Shown here piece after piece: positions 42,545 through 52,158 of a DNA stretch of 64,000 nt. The notes beneath the pieces were generated by a model. The model worked only from the letters and a program-made list of their open reading frames with translations, had not been told where the DNA came from and did not search any database. Source of the DNA: Chloroflexota bacterium (GTDB taxonomy: Bacteria; Chloroflexota; Anaerolineae; Promineifilales; Promineifilaceae); the NCBI GenBank assembly GCA_018004935.1, contig JAGNBF010000001.1:62001-126000 (forward strand), given 5' to 3'. Within the stretch, counting starts at the first letter, position 1; each line of letters opens with the position of its first letter. A program made the position numbers and the translations under genes.

Positions 42545-43579
42545 CTAATGAACGGTGGGCAATTGTTGCCCAAATGCCACGAGTGAGGGAGCGGTTAGGG
42601 CCAGTTTGTGCAGATAGGAGAGACGGTCTATGTCTGTTATTTGTTCCAGGTGAATAGTCAGGTGTGCTGAGGCTGGCCCAAAACGAACCTCTAGCGTATC
42701 CCGAATGGCGGAACGCAACCCTTGCTGAACCCCTTGTTGTAACCCTTGCTGAACCCCTTGTTGTAACCCTTGCTGAACCCCTTGTTGTAACCCTTGCTGA
42801 ACCCCTTGTTGTAACCCCTCTTCTCTTGCGATCCGTTCCACACTGGTAACATAAGGCATGTTATCTCTCTCCTCAAGACGGGTAATCTCCATCTTAAACT
42901 GCTGTGCCAGAGTCTGGGGTAAAGCCATTACCCAATCTATAAAGCGAAATAGCTCTAAAACTTCCTGCCGATTATAGCCGCGACGGTATAACAATCGCGC
43001 CAATGTCAGTTTGGCCGCGTATCGTTCATTCGGTTTGTGCCGGGTGGCCTGGGTTTGTAAGTGCGCCATTACCACAACCGCAAAGGGGTTGGTATTGTTG
43101 GCTAACGTCTCCCATTGTCCCTGATAGTCTAACAGTTTTACGATGGGAAAGTCCAGCGAAACCCGGCAACCAAATAGTTCATAACTAAAATGGGCAGGGC
43201 GCCATTGGGTTTGCTCATCTGTTAAAATCGCCAGGCTGGCGACGGGACGACGGTAACGATCAAAGACCCGATAATTGTAAACATACATACGCTCGTCAAA
43301 GCCGTCATCCCTTTGCCCCTGGATTTCAATATGGATGAGTACCCAGGCTTCTTGCCCATTTTGTAGATAAACGGAGACCAGTTTGTCCAGACGGCGCAGA
43401 CCCAGTTCTGCGTCCCGGACAACTTGCTGTAACTCCTGGTCTAGAAATTGATAACCCAGGGTCCAATCTATCTGGTGGTATGCCTGGGGGAAGAAAAAGG
43501 CGATAAATTGGGGAAAGAATTGCTCCAGCATCTCTTTCCAGGGTGAGTCTAAATCGAGGGGTGGCGTGTCGTTTAGCAT
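42545..43579 (-). CDS. Rpn/DUF4351-type PD-(D/E)XK nuclease with QQG repeat
   Basis: 344 aa. The N-terminal nuclease shows RRLDKLVSVYLQNGQEAWVL and IHIEIQGQRD (the D...E-x-Q core) with YNYRVFDRYRRPVASLAILTD. Residues ~255-290 are a tandem LQQGVQQG octapeptide coded by 24-bp DNA repeats (42715-42815). The C-terminus VRFGPASAHLTIHLEQITDI is the DUF4351-like tail. Rpn proteins are recombination-promoting nucleases/defence toxins whose C-terminal repeats vary in copy number. No GCGGCCGC lies in this gene. Confidence 0.85.
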   Translation of the reverse strand: MLNDTPPLDLDSPWKEMLEQFFPQFIAFFFPQAYHQIDWTLGYQFLDQELQQVVRDAELGLRRLDKLVSVYLQNGQEAWVLIHIEIQGQRDDGFDERMYVYNYRVFDRYRRPVASLAILTDEQTQWRPAHFSYELFGCRVSLDFPIVKLLDYQGQWETLANNTNPFAVVVMAHLQTQATRHKPNERYAAKLTLARLLYRRGYNRQEVLELFRFIDWVMALPQTLAQQFKMEITRLEERDNMPYVTSVERIAREEGLQQGVQQGLQQGVQQGLQQGVQQGLQQGVQQGLRSAIRDTLEVRFGPASAHLTIHLEQITDIDRLSYLHKLALTAPSLVAFGQQLPTVH

Positions 43580-43678
43580 GGAGCGTCTGGATGTTTTAGG
43601 GTTTACTCGAAATTAAGTTAGGTGGCTCGGTCAGGAGACCGACCACAGCAAACTCAAAAGTTGTTTACGAGCAAGCCG
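43580..43678. repeat. GGTCAGGAGACCGGCCA element, one copy
   Basis: TTAGGTGGCTCGGTCAGGAG then ACCGACCACAGCAAACTCAA at 43617-43660. Sister copies are at 15835, 44962, 44993 and 50303, and a weaker inverted one near 62082-62112. Confidence 0.8.
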
Positions 43679-44887
43679 TTAGTTGTTGGTAGTCGGAACG
43701 ATGGTTCCCAGTTCTCCGGTGACAAAACGGCGAGCGGTTTCGGCCAGGATGGCCGCGCCCAGGGGCATGACATTTTCGTCAATGTCAAAAATGTCGGTGT
43801 GATGATTACGCATAACGTTGTCCGGGGTCTGTGCCCCTAGAAAGAACATGGCCCCGGGGGCTTTTTGGGTCATGTAAGCGAAATCTTCTGCGCCCATACC
43901 AAAGGGTTCATTTTTGATGGCCGCCTGGCCTGCTAAATCTTGGGTCACTTGCCGCATCCAGCCGTTCACTTCTGCATAGTTGACCATCGCCGGATACCCT
44001 TTGGTTAATTCAAAGCGGTACGAACCGCCCATCATCTCGCTGAGGCGCAGGGCATTTTCTACCTCACGCCACAGCCGTTCCCGCGTGGGCTGGTCAAAGG
44101 AGCGAATTGTGCCCGCCAGATGGAGTTCGCCGGGGATAACGTTGGTGGCCGTTCCGGCATGAATCATGCCCAGGCTGACAACGCAGGGGTTTAGGGGGTT
44201 GATGCGCCGGGAGGGAATGGCGTAAATGTCGGGCAAAATCGAAGCCAACATGTGTAAGGGATCACTGCCTTCGTGGGGGGCGGCCCCGTGTCCCCCATCA
44301 CCACGAATCCAGGCTTCAAAGGAGTCTACGTTGGCCAGGCTGGGGCCATCACTGAAATGGACTTCGCCGCTGGGCAGGTTGGAGATAACGTGCAGGGCGA
44401 TTACCCGATCCACGCCGATCATGGCCCCATCGTCAATCATGGCGGTGGCCCCGCTGATACCATTCTCGTCGAAGGCTTCTTCGGAAGGTTGGAAAAGGAA
44501 ACGCACGCGGCCGCGCCAACCCCCTTCACTTAAACTTTGTTTCAGCAGGTGGGCCGCTCCCAGGAGCATCGCCGTGTGTGAATCATGGCCGCAGGCATGC
44601 ATCACCCCTTTGTTCTGTGAGGCATACGCCAGACCCGTCTTCTCAATAATCGGTAACGCATCCATATCCGCCCGGATGGCGATCACCGGCCCATCACCCG
44701 TGCCCATCTCCCCCACGACGCCGGTTTTGCCCACACCCGTTTTGATGGTGATACCCCCAATCTCCTGCAACGTCTCGGCTACCAGGGCGGCCGTGCGAAA
44801 CTCGTGAAAGCCCAATTCTGGGTGGGTATGAATATCACGGCGCAGGCGGATGAGTTCATTTTTCAGGTTATTGGCTCGGTTTAACAT
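43679..44887 (-). CDS. M20D-family amidohydrolase (N-acyl amino acid / hippurate hydrolase type)
   Basis: 402 aa. Metal motifs HACGHDSHTAMLLG near residue 97, EEAFDENG (catalytic Glu pair), HVISNLPSG and FGMGAEDFAYM. RRDIHTHPELGFHEFRT marks the M20D/carboxypeptidase Ss1 group, which cleaves N-acyl amino acids or indole-3-acetyl conjugates. The ATG at 44887 is followed at once by LNRANNLKNELIRLRRDIH. No operon partner. Confidence 0.93.
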   Translation of the reverse strand: MLNRANNLKNELIRLRRDIHTHPELGFHEFRTAALVAETLQEIGGITIKTGVGKTGVVGEMGTGDGPVIAIRADMDALPIIEKTGLAYASQNKGVMHACGHDSHTAMLLGAAHLLKQSLSEGGWRGRVRFLFQPSEEAFDENGISGATAMIDDGAMIGVDRVIALHVISNLPSGEVHFSDGPSLANVDSFEAWIRGDGGHGAAPHEGSDPLHMLASILPDIYAIPSRRINPLNPCVVSLGMIHAGTATNVIPGELHLAGTIRSFDQPTRERLWREVENALRLSEMMGGSYRFELTKGYPAMVNYAEVNGWMRQVTQDLAGQAAIKNEPFGMGAEDFAYMTQKAPGAMFFLGAQTPDNVMRNHHTDIFDIDENVMPLGAAILAETARRFVTGELGTIVPTTNN

Positions 44888-45262
44888 GGATTAGCTCCTT
44901 GATAAGGGATGGGTTGAGGGTCGAAAGCAGTTAGTGCATGTCTAGAAATCATTTGAGGAGTGCGGTCAGGAGAGCGGCCACAGCAAGGTTAGGTGGTGCC
45001 GTCAGGAGACCGGCCATAGCAAAAAGGGCAAAAAGGGTAGTTATTTTTAGATAGTTCCTATGTGTGGCTACGATTAAAACAGAAAACAAGCTGTTCAGCG
45101 AATTGGGCGAACTGAATGAGGGTGTCAATTTTGGAGATGTTCAGAGAATCGCTGTGGCTGGTCTTCTGACTGTGCCCCTTCGTATCCGCAAAAGTGAGGC
45201 GCACCCATTTAGACCTGACAGGTTTTCGGAAACCTGTCAGGTCTGGGTGGAGCTTGTTTTGG
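44888..45262. repeat. Intergenic interval with two GGTCAGGAGACC copies and a CCTGTCAGG palindrome
   Basis: Copies of the GGTCAGGAGAsCGGCCAyAG element at 44962 and 44993 lie only about 30 bp apart. GACCTGACAGGTTTTCGGAA followed by ACCTGTCAGGTC (45217-45245) is a hairpin found again at 15775 and 55291. A short ORF (45064-45306) overlaps these repeats and is not believed. Confidence 0.75.
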
Positions 45263-48200
45263 TTATCTGCGGGTTGCTGTCTTGGCCAGGCGTAGCAGAG
45301 CGATGAGGGTGAAACTTCCCAAGAGCAGAAGTAAGGCGAGAGGCCAGATGAAGGGAGTCGCGGCCGCGGTCATTCCCGTCAGGGCAATCGCTGAAGGGGT
45401 GTAATTACTGATTACCAGTGGCGTGCCGGTTAACTGGGCCAGACTGGGGACGCTACCCGTGGTTATGGTGAACGTTACCCGATTGTTTGCCGTATCTACT
45501 GTTGCGCCGCTCACTTGTAACCAGGCTGTCCCATTCCACCACCAGAGCCGGTTGTTCGCTTCCGTGCCCGTCTCATCAGCATAGGTCATTTCAATGACCA
45601 ACTGATTTACATTGCTGGTATTACTCAGATGCACATCGTAAAAATGGGAACGTACTATAGAAAACGTAGACTGGGGCGAAGCAGTGAATTCGGCCAGGGA
45701 GATAATGGGTTCGCCGTTGCCTAGTTTGGTAACGGTAATGCCGTGGCCGCTGGCGAGAGGCAAGACCGCCACATCTGGGCCGATGCCCATTTCACGGGTG
45801 GTCTGGCGGATCAGATTGGCGGTTCCGCTGTTGTAATCTACCCATACTGTTACCGACTGGCTACGCACGGCCCCATCCGGGGCGGTGAGGTGGGCCTGAA
45901 TGACCGCTTCATCTTCTGTGGCGGGGGCGTTGTAGGTGACAGAGGCTACCCCACTGCTGTTGGTCAGGGCGGTGGCGCTGTTTAATGAGCCACCCCCAGT
46001 TACCAGAGCAAAGTTGACGGTGAGACCGGCGGGAACGGTTTGCCCGGCTATATCGTAAACGGTGGCGCTGATGAGCGTGGCGCTATTGGGGGCGATATGG
46101 TTACTGGCCCCACTGAGATTAACCTGGGTGGGGGGCAATGAGGGGATGCTGTCGCTGGTCTCGGGGTTATCGAAGGGGGGAACCAGGACGGCACTGCTCA
46201 GGCCGGGGATGTTGTTGACGGTCAACGTTGTGCCGCTGATGGCCCAATCGGTCCCGTTGTTGAGTACATTTTCTAATACCAGACCATCGGGACACGCGGC
46301 CGCAACCGCACCCAAATGAAGGGTAACGTTTTTGGGTGTGGTACTCCGGTTGAAGATGGCGATGGCGCAAGCGGGCGCGGCCGCGTCGGTACGGGCATAA
46401 GCGTACACATTATTGACATCATCCGTGAGCAAGGTGATGACATCGCCAGTGCGTAACACATCATAATTGGCCCGCGTCTGGCCGAGAATCTGGTAGGTGG
46501 TGAGCAGGCTGTTGTTGGGCAAACCGGCGGGCAAACTACCGGATACGCTGGGGAAGGTTATGTAATCATCCCGTAACCAGGGGTAAGTCGCCCGGCTATA
46601 CGGATCGTCCTGGATGATACCGTTGACCGGTTGCCCGGCTCCCCATTGGCTATAACCCCCGTAATCCACCGCCCCCAACCCCACTTCATCACCATAGAAG
46701 AAGGTAGGCGCTCCGGGATAGGTGAACTGCAAGGCGGCCATCAGGGCCATTTTGGCCAGGGCCGAATTTAGATCGGTAGACCGTTCGCGCAGGACAAACA
46801 GCGGCCGCTGGGTGTCGTGACTGCCCATCAGGTTCATCATGGTGTACCAGGCTACCGGCGGATAATCTTCGCGGATGGAACCCAGGACGTAATCGAACTG
46901 GCTGGGGGAAAGTTGCCACATTGTCTGGTCACTGTTGTTGTCGTTGTCGGTCCAGGTGGTGTCAATCAGGAAGCCTAGGACTGCTTTGCGGTAGCGGTAA
47001 TTCATTGTGGCATCCATCTGATCGCCGTAGAGCCAGGGGGTGGCCTCAAACCAGACTTCGCTATAAAGCGGCCCGGTCAGAGTGTCGTTGGTTTTGACCT
47101 GATTGCGGAACTGTACCCACCAATCGTGAGGGATTTCATCGGCTACGTCGAAGCGCCAGCCATCGGCGCCCTGGTTGTACCAATATTGGATAACTGAGGT
47201 ACCGCTAACGCCATTATCGTCGTCATTGTCCACGTCGAAAATGTAGTCACGCACGGCATTGCCCATGACGTAATCGGTAAGGTTGGGCAGGGTGTCATAA
47301 CCCCACCAGGAGTCATAGGTTCGGCCGCCATAACATGGTCCACCTGTGCCATACAGGTTAAAGAAAGCGGCAAAGGGTGACGCGGCCGCTTCGCATGCCC
47401 CACTGCTATTATTACCCGCTACGGCATTGCCGTTTACGTCCCAGCGGTTATACCGATCAAAGTAAGTGGAATCGGAGCCAGTATGGTTGAACACCCCATC
47501 CAGAATAAGGTAGATGCCACGGGCCTGAGCCTCGGTAGCCAGCGTAGCAAACAAGGCGTTGTTGCCATAACGAGGGTTGATTTGCAGGTAGTTGCTGGTG
47601 TCATAACCATGGTTAGAGGGGGACGCAAAGACAGGGTTGAGGTAGATGGCCGTCACACCCATACTTTGCAGATAATCCAACTCATCTATGATGCCTTGTA
47701 AGTCACCGCCAAAAAAGTCGGCGCTCCACTGATTTTGTTGGCAAGGGCCTAGGCCGTCGCCGCCATCGGTGGCACGGGGGTTACAGGGGGCCTGATTCCA
47801 GGTGGTGTGGAGATAGCTATTGTTGCCATACACATCTGGATAAGGCCAGCCGTTGTCGTTGGTTGGGTCGCCGTTGCGGAAACGGTCGGGCATGATCTGG
47901 TAGATGGTGATGTTTTGGGACCAGGCGGGGGTGGTAAAGGCTGGATCATAGACGGTGATGCGGAAGGCGTTGGCAAAATAAGCGGCATCTTCGCCGTTGT
48001 CGGCCATGAAACCAGTGCCATTTTCATATCGGTCTTCGTGGTCGTAGCTGTTGTGAGCATAATCATCAATGTACCAATCACTATCCGTGCCATCAGTCAG
48101 GATGAATTTATAGGCGATGGTTTGAGGGGTAGCCGGGACGGTGAAGGTGGCTTCGTACCAGTCATAGGTAGGGTTGATGTCCCCTGACATTTTGCTCATG

Positions 48201-50104
48201 GAGTAATCGGTCGTGCTTCCCGCATAGATGCGCAGGGTGGCGGCGGTCAGGTCATTTTCGGCTGTGCGGATGCGGAGTGTGACCTGGCTACTGGCTGGAA
48301 CTGCACCAAAGGGGGAGCGATAAGGGGCACCCCCGATAGTGGTGGTGCGGTTGCGGCTATCGTGTAGGACTTCGTACCAGCGTACGTTGTTATCGGTGCC
48401 AGGGGTGGCACAACTGGCCCCGGTGCAAAAGATAGAGGTAAGGGATGTGTCTCGGTCCGCGGCCGCGCTGTTATCAAAATCATTATTCGTCGCTTCTACC
48501 CGGTAGTAGGTGGGATCGCTAAAAGTAACAGTGGCGCAGTAGGTGTTACCTCCGGTGAGCGTCATAGGGGTTGTGGTGCCCCCGCCACTATTAACGGTGG
48601 CAAAGGACGCATCATGGCGCAGTAATATCTGGAAGAGGCCACTGTTGTTATCGCCGCTATCGCTCGTATTCTCGACTATATCGGCGCACACCTGGCTACC
48701 TGTGTAGGGTACGAAGTTGCTGATCGCCGGGCCACTGCTGTCATCATCCAGAATGGAGTAGGCATAATCATTGTTACTACAGCCTGAAGCCCCAACCCAT
48801 TGCCCCATCAGGTTGAGTCCCTTGTTATTATTGCCACTGCCACCACTGGTACGGCATAAACTTCGTTCGCCCGTTTCATCTTCAGTGACAATGGTGTAGT
48901 ACACATCCCCCACGGCTTGTGAGGGGATGGTGCCGCTATAAACGGCGTATTCTAGTTCCGGGCTATTGTGCCAGCTACCCGTCCAGGTGTAATCGAGATC
49001 CATGTCTACATTGACGCCCCCGGGGAAGTACAGAATACGAGGAGAGAGCGCGGTGTCGGTGAGGTCAGTGGCCGTACTTAGAAAGTAAATAACACTGGTT
49101 TCATCATCATAAACATAGACATCGGTAGCATGTCCAGGAATTTGCCCCCCATAACGCCGAGTGGAGAGGAAAGTGGGGTCTTCCTGGCCGGGGTTGTTGT
49201 TTTCGCTGGGGATTTTCTCAATGGCCGGGTGATCGCCATTGGTACAACCGGTAGAGAGGGGTTGGTCGCAGGCCGAGTGATAAAGCCGTTCCCAGACTAC
49301 GGCGGTGGGAGCATTGCTGGAGCCGCGCAGTTGCACCCACCAGCCAAAAAAGATGTTGCCATCGTTCAAATCGCGATCCCAGGCGTTACCGCTTTGGCCG
49401 GGTATGCCCGCCACATCTACCGCGCCGGTAGCTGTCGCATCTACGACATTATTCCAGCCAGCATTGTTGTTGAAGGTGGCAACGGTCAGCCCAAAATCAC
49501 TGTTAGCGGTCAGCCCATTCAGATCAGCCAGAGGGACGCGGGCTTCGACAATATCATTGGCGGTGCTGATGGCGATTTGGGAGCCGCCGATGCCATACCA
49601 TCCGCCAGCATCAATCCATTCGATTTCTGGGTTGCCGCTACCAGCGACATGCAACGCCAGTTGTCGTTCTGGCCGGATAAAGGCACGACTGGCAAAGGTG
49701 ACACCGGAATCATCACCCAGGAAGTTTTGGGCGGCATCGGTATTGTCCTGATCTGTGTCGAAACCGATGGCGATGTGGACATCATTTTGGTTGCTAATGT
49801 TGACCATGCGGAAAAGCATGTAGAGATAGGTTCCGTCGGTGGTCAGGCGTATTTCGGTTATATCGTTGTCGTCGGTCATGCCGGAATCAGTGCGGCGGTC
49901 GCCAGAGACGCCTGTGTAAAGCCATTCGTCGCCACTTTCGGCATCGGTGTGGGGTGTGGGTGAGGGCGTTCCTGTCCAGTCGGTGGGGTTGCCATCAACG
50001 GTGCGCGCGGCCGCGAATGACCTCTCTGTTTTTCCTAAAGTAAGCATGATAAACAAGGCCAGGATTCCGGCCAGGGTGAGGCGAGCATAACGGGTATATG
50101 ACAT
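45263..50104 (-). CDS. Giant secreted GH13 alpha-amylase/neopullulanase-type enzyme
   Basis: 1613 aa from ATG 50104. Signal peptide MSYTRYARLTLAGILALFIM to AAA; residues ~30-250 a DOMON-like sugar-binding domain (VDGNPTDWTG); several beta modules; GH13 core at ~730-1330 with IYQIMPDRFRNGDPT, nucleophile in GWRFDVADE, acid in SEVWFEA and the third Asp in MGSHDTQR; a Big-1-like domain (ISATVYDIAGQTVP) near 1340-1430; and a final membrane helix (PLALLLLLGSFTLIALL) with basic tail. It should hydrolyse alpha-glucans outside the cell while tethered to the membrane. Five GCGGCCGC octamers or more lie within it. Confidence 0.92.
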   Translation of the reverse strand: MSYTRYARLTLAGILALFIMLTLGKTERSFAAARTVDGNPTDWTGTPSPTPHTDAESGDEWLYTGVSGDRRTDSGMTDDNDITEIRLTTDGTYLYMLFRMVNISNQNDVHIAIGFDTDQDNTDAAQNFLGDDSGVTFASRAFIRPERQLALHVAGSGNPEIEWIDAGGWYGIGGSQIAISTANDIVEARVPLADLNGLTANSDFGLTVATFNNNAGWNNVVDATATGAVDVAGIPGQSGNAWDRDLNDGNIFFGWWVQLRGSSNAPTAVVWERLYHSACDQPLSTGCTNGDHPAIEKIPSENNNPGQEDPTFLSTRRYGGQIPGHATDVYVYDDETSVIYFLSTATDLTDTALSPRILYFPGGVNVDMDLDYTWTGSWHNSPELEYAVYSGTIPSQAVGDVYYTIVTEDETGERSLCRTSGGSGNNNKGLNLMGQWVGASGCSNNDYAYSILDDDSSGPAISNFVPYTGSQVCADIVENTSDSGDNNSGLFQILLRHDASFATVNSGGGTTTPMTLTGGNTYCATVTFSDPTYYRVEATNNDFDNSAAADRDTSLTSIFCTGASCATPGTDNNVRWYEVLHDSRNRTTTIGGAPYRSPFGAVPASSQVTLRIRTAENDLTAATLRIYAGSTTDYSMSKMSGDINPTYDWYEATFTVPATPQTIAYKFILTDGTDSDWYIDDYAHNSYDHEDRYENGTGFMADNGEDAAYFANAFRITVYDPAFTTPAWSQNITIYQIMPDRFRNGDPTNDNGWPYPDVYGNNSYLHTTWNQAPCNPRATDGGDGLGPCQQNQWSADFFGGDLQGIIDELDYLQSMGVTAIYLNPVFASPSNHGYDTSNYLQINPRYGNNALFATLATEAQARGIYLILDGVFNHTGSDSTYFDRYNRWDVNGNAVAGNNSSGACEAAASPFAAFFNLYGTGGPCYGGRTYDSWWGYDTLPNLTDYVMGNAVRDYIFDVDNDDDNGVSGTSVIQYWYNQGADGWRFDVADEIPHDWWVQFRNQVKTNDTLTGPLYSEVWFEATPWLYGDQMDATMNYRYRKAVLGFLIDTTWTDNDNNSDQTMWQLSPSQFDYVLGSIREDYPPVAWYTMMNLMGSHDTQRPLFVLRERSTDLNSALAKMALMAALQFTYPGAPTFFYGDEVGLGAVDYGGYSQWGAGQPVNGIIQDDPYSRATYPWLRDDYITFPSVSGSLPAGLPNNSLLTTYQILGQTRANYDVLRTGDVITLLTDDVNNVYAYARTDAAAPACAIAIFNRSTTPKNVTLHLGAVAAACPDGLVLENVLNNGTDWAISGTTLTVNNIPGLSSAVLVPPFDNPETSDSIPSLPPTQVNLSGASNHIAPNSATLISATVYDIAGQTVPAGLTVNFALVTGGGSLNSATALTNSSGVASVTYNAPATEDEAVIQAHLTAPDGAVRSQSVTVWVDYNSGTANLIRQTTREMGIGPDVAVLPLASGHGITVTKLGNGEPIISLAEFTASPQSTFSIVRSHFYDVHLSNTSNVNQLVIEMTYADETGTEANNRLWWWNGTAWLQVSGATVDTANNRVTFTITTGSVPSLAQLTGTPLVISNYTPSAIALTGMTAAATPFIWPLALLLLLGSFTLIALLRLAKTATRR

Positions 50105-50513
50105 GGTGCAAACCTTCTTTGCCACAGATGAATGTGAGCCACTGTGGGGTGTGGCTTCTAGTTGAGTGGGGGCAATAACTGCTGATCTGTTGCCGATTTT
50201 AGGCGGTGGCAGGAAGGGAAGCCGTTCGGAAATGGTTAGAAAACGGGGTAAGGTGTAAGTTGTGAACCATAAACGCAAGTCATCGTTTGGAAATGGCGTG
50301 GGTGGCGCGGTCAGGAGACCGGCCATAGCAAGGCAATCCCCACCCCTAACCCCGCCCCCAGGGGCGGGGAACTTTTCTAAGGGGTATTTTTCGGGGCATT
50401 CGCCCCGAAAAATGCCCCATTGGAATTCCCCCCTTCCCGAGGGAATCGGCAGGGGGGATGGGGTCAATGAAGGCGTGACCCGATTAAAAATTTAATGAAC
50501 AACGGGGCCGGGG
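50105..50513. repeat. Intergenic region with mobile hairpin element copy B
   Basis: 50303-50330 carries one GGTCAGGAGACCGGCCATAG element, and 50335-50505 is copy B of the hairpin element: hairpin arms 50381-50397 and 50402-50418 with one G-U pair, then the shared end GGGTCAATGAAGGCGTGACC and ATTAAAAATTTAATGAAC. A partial GGGGTTAGGAGTGGGG follows at once. No gene is seen. Confidence 0.85.
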
Positions 50514-52133
50514 TTAGGAGTGGGGAAACTCTATTTTGGCTATTTTTCCCGGCAGACTGTAGGCAGTATGCCAGCGGCTGGCGTAAGCATCCACCTCAGT
50601 TTGCCAGTGGGCATCATCCCAACCCAGTTCTGGCTGAACGGTGGTGCGAATAGTATCTATCCAGGGTAGGCCACCTTCGGGTAAGAGTAACCCTAAGCGG
50701 GTGCGCCGCAACAGGAGATCGTCCAGGTGGACGACACCTTCGGCATAGGCGGCCCAACGGAGTTCGGCCCAAAGAGTGGGGGTATTGGCAATGGGTTGCC
50801 ATTCGTTTTGGGGAGAGATGGTGAGAAGCGCGGCCGCGTCGTCCCCATAGCGCCCCAGCAGTCGCACGCAGGTGGATAAGGGTAGTTCACTCTCGGTACA
50901 GGTAGACCGTGCGGCCGCGTCTAATACCCGCCCGTTAGTTCTGTTGAGTTGCCCCAGGCCAGGCAGTTGCGGCCGCACGGCCTTCAAGGCATCCAGCGCC
51001 ATCACCCGGAAAGTCGTCAATTTGCCCCCGGCCACCGTTAATAATCCTTTTTCCTGCCAGACCACATGCTCCCGTGACTCTTTTGAGGGGTCGGTTTTGC
51101 CCGTATTGACCACCGGACGAATCCCGGCAAAGGTAGCCTGCACATCGGCCGCTGTTAGCTCTTGGGCAGGGAAAGTGTGGTGTAACGCTTCTAAGAGATA
51201 ATCTACCTCGGCGGTGGTAATGGCCGGTTCATCAGTGAGGGGGATGTGGTGGTCTACATCGGTAGTGCCAAAGAGGACAACGCCTTCCCAGGGGATGACC
51301 ATCACCGGACGATGGTCTATGGGGTGGCTGAAACTGACGGCGCGGGTGAGCGGGAGCCGGTGCGCCGGGATGACCAGATGACTTCCGCGCAAAGGGCGCA
51401 GGTGCTGGGCCTGGCCCAGATTGCCCCGCAAAATGTCTGCTTCGGCTCCGGTGGCGTTGATAACCACATGGGCCTGGAGTTCAAGCGGCATTGCGGCCGC
51501 GCCAGGTGCCACATCCCGCACCACAACCCCACAAATATGACCATCTTGCCGACGGAGCAGACTTTCCACATGAGCATAATTCAGGGCGACACCACCATCC
51601 CGTACTCCCTCCCGAATAACGCGTAAGACCAGGCGGGCATCATCAGTTTGGGCATCAATGTAGCGAAAACCACCACGCAACTTTTCTGGATCTAATAACG
51701 GCCACCGTTTGTGGAATGATTCGGTGCGGTAGTAACGATGACCCCAATGAAGTCCCAGGGCATCATAAACGGCCAGCCCCAACCCCATCATCCAGGGAGG
51801 GGTGCCATCACCTTCATAACAGGCAAACAAAAAACGGAGAGGTGTAATCAAACCACGCCCTTCCTCTAGCAGGCGCTCTCGTTCGCGCACGGAGTGCAGG
51901 GTGGTCATGATCTGACCGTTTTTTAGGTAGCGCAACCCACCATGAACCAGCTTGGATGAACGGCTGGAAGTGCCAGAGGCAAAATCGCGCCCTTCCAGGA
52001 GTAATACCCGCAGGTTGGCCCGTGCCGCTTCGCGCAAAATGCCCGCCCCGGTAATTCCCCCGCCGATAACGATGATGTCCCAGGGCTGATTGAGTTCGGC
52101 CCATGCTTGTTGCCGCCAGTTTTTGTACCACAT
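50514..52133 (-). CDS. glpD: Glycerol-3-phosphate dehydrogenase (aerobic type)
   Basis: 539 aa FAD-dependent enzyme oxidising glycerol-3-phosphate to DHAP, peripheral to the membrane, passing electrons to quinone. FAD motif VIGGGITGAGILREAARANL, GTSSRSSKLVHGGLRYLK and the later ITTAEVDYLLEALHHTFP, AGGKLTTFRVMA blocks are intact; the C-terminal helical domain is present. The FadR-like regulator gene lies 25 bp upstream, same direction, so it likely controls glpD as well as itself. Confidence 0.96.
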   Translation of the reverse strand: MWYKNWRQQAWAELNQPWDIIVIGGGITGAGILREAARANLRVLLLEGRDFASGTSSRSSKLVHGGLRYLKNGQIMTTLHSVRERERLLEEGRGLITPLRFLFACYEGDGTPPWMMGLGLAVYDALGLHWGHRYYRTESFHKRWPLLDPEKLRGGFRYIDAQTDDARLVLRVIREGVRDGGVALNYAHVESLLRRQDGHICGVVVRDVAPGAAAMPLELQAHVVINATGAEADILRGNLGQAQHLRPLRGSHLVIPAHRLPLTRAVSFSHPIDHRPVMVIPWEGVVLFGTTDVDHHIPLTDEPAITTAEVDYLLEALHHTFPAQELTAADVQATFAGIRPVVNTGKTDPSKESREHVVWQEKGLLTVAGGKLTTFRVMALDALKAVRPQLPGLGQLNRTNGRVLDAAARSTCTESELPLSTCVRLLGRYGDDAAALLTISPQNEWQPIANTPTLWAELRWAAYAEGVVHLDDLLLRRTRLGLLLPEGGLPWIDTIRTTVQPELGWDDAHWQTEVDAYASRWHTAYSLPGKIAKIEFPHS

Positions 52134-52158
52134 AATAACACCTGTAGGACAACTATAT

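Noticed and set aside
45217-45245. Terminator for the GH13 gene
   Set aside because: The palindrome lies just beyond the stop but lacks a T tract and is a dispersed repeat found at 15775 and 55291; a role in termination cannot be claimed.
45064-45306. Plus-strand ORF of 80 aa
   Set aside because: Overlaps dispersed repeats and the antisense end of the GH13 gene; no family and no ribosome site.
49130-49963. Long plus-strand ORF (277 aa) inside the GH13 gene
   Set aside because: Antisense shadow of a high-G+C gene whose minus-strand frame has clear domain motifs.
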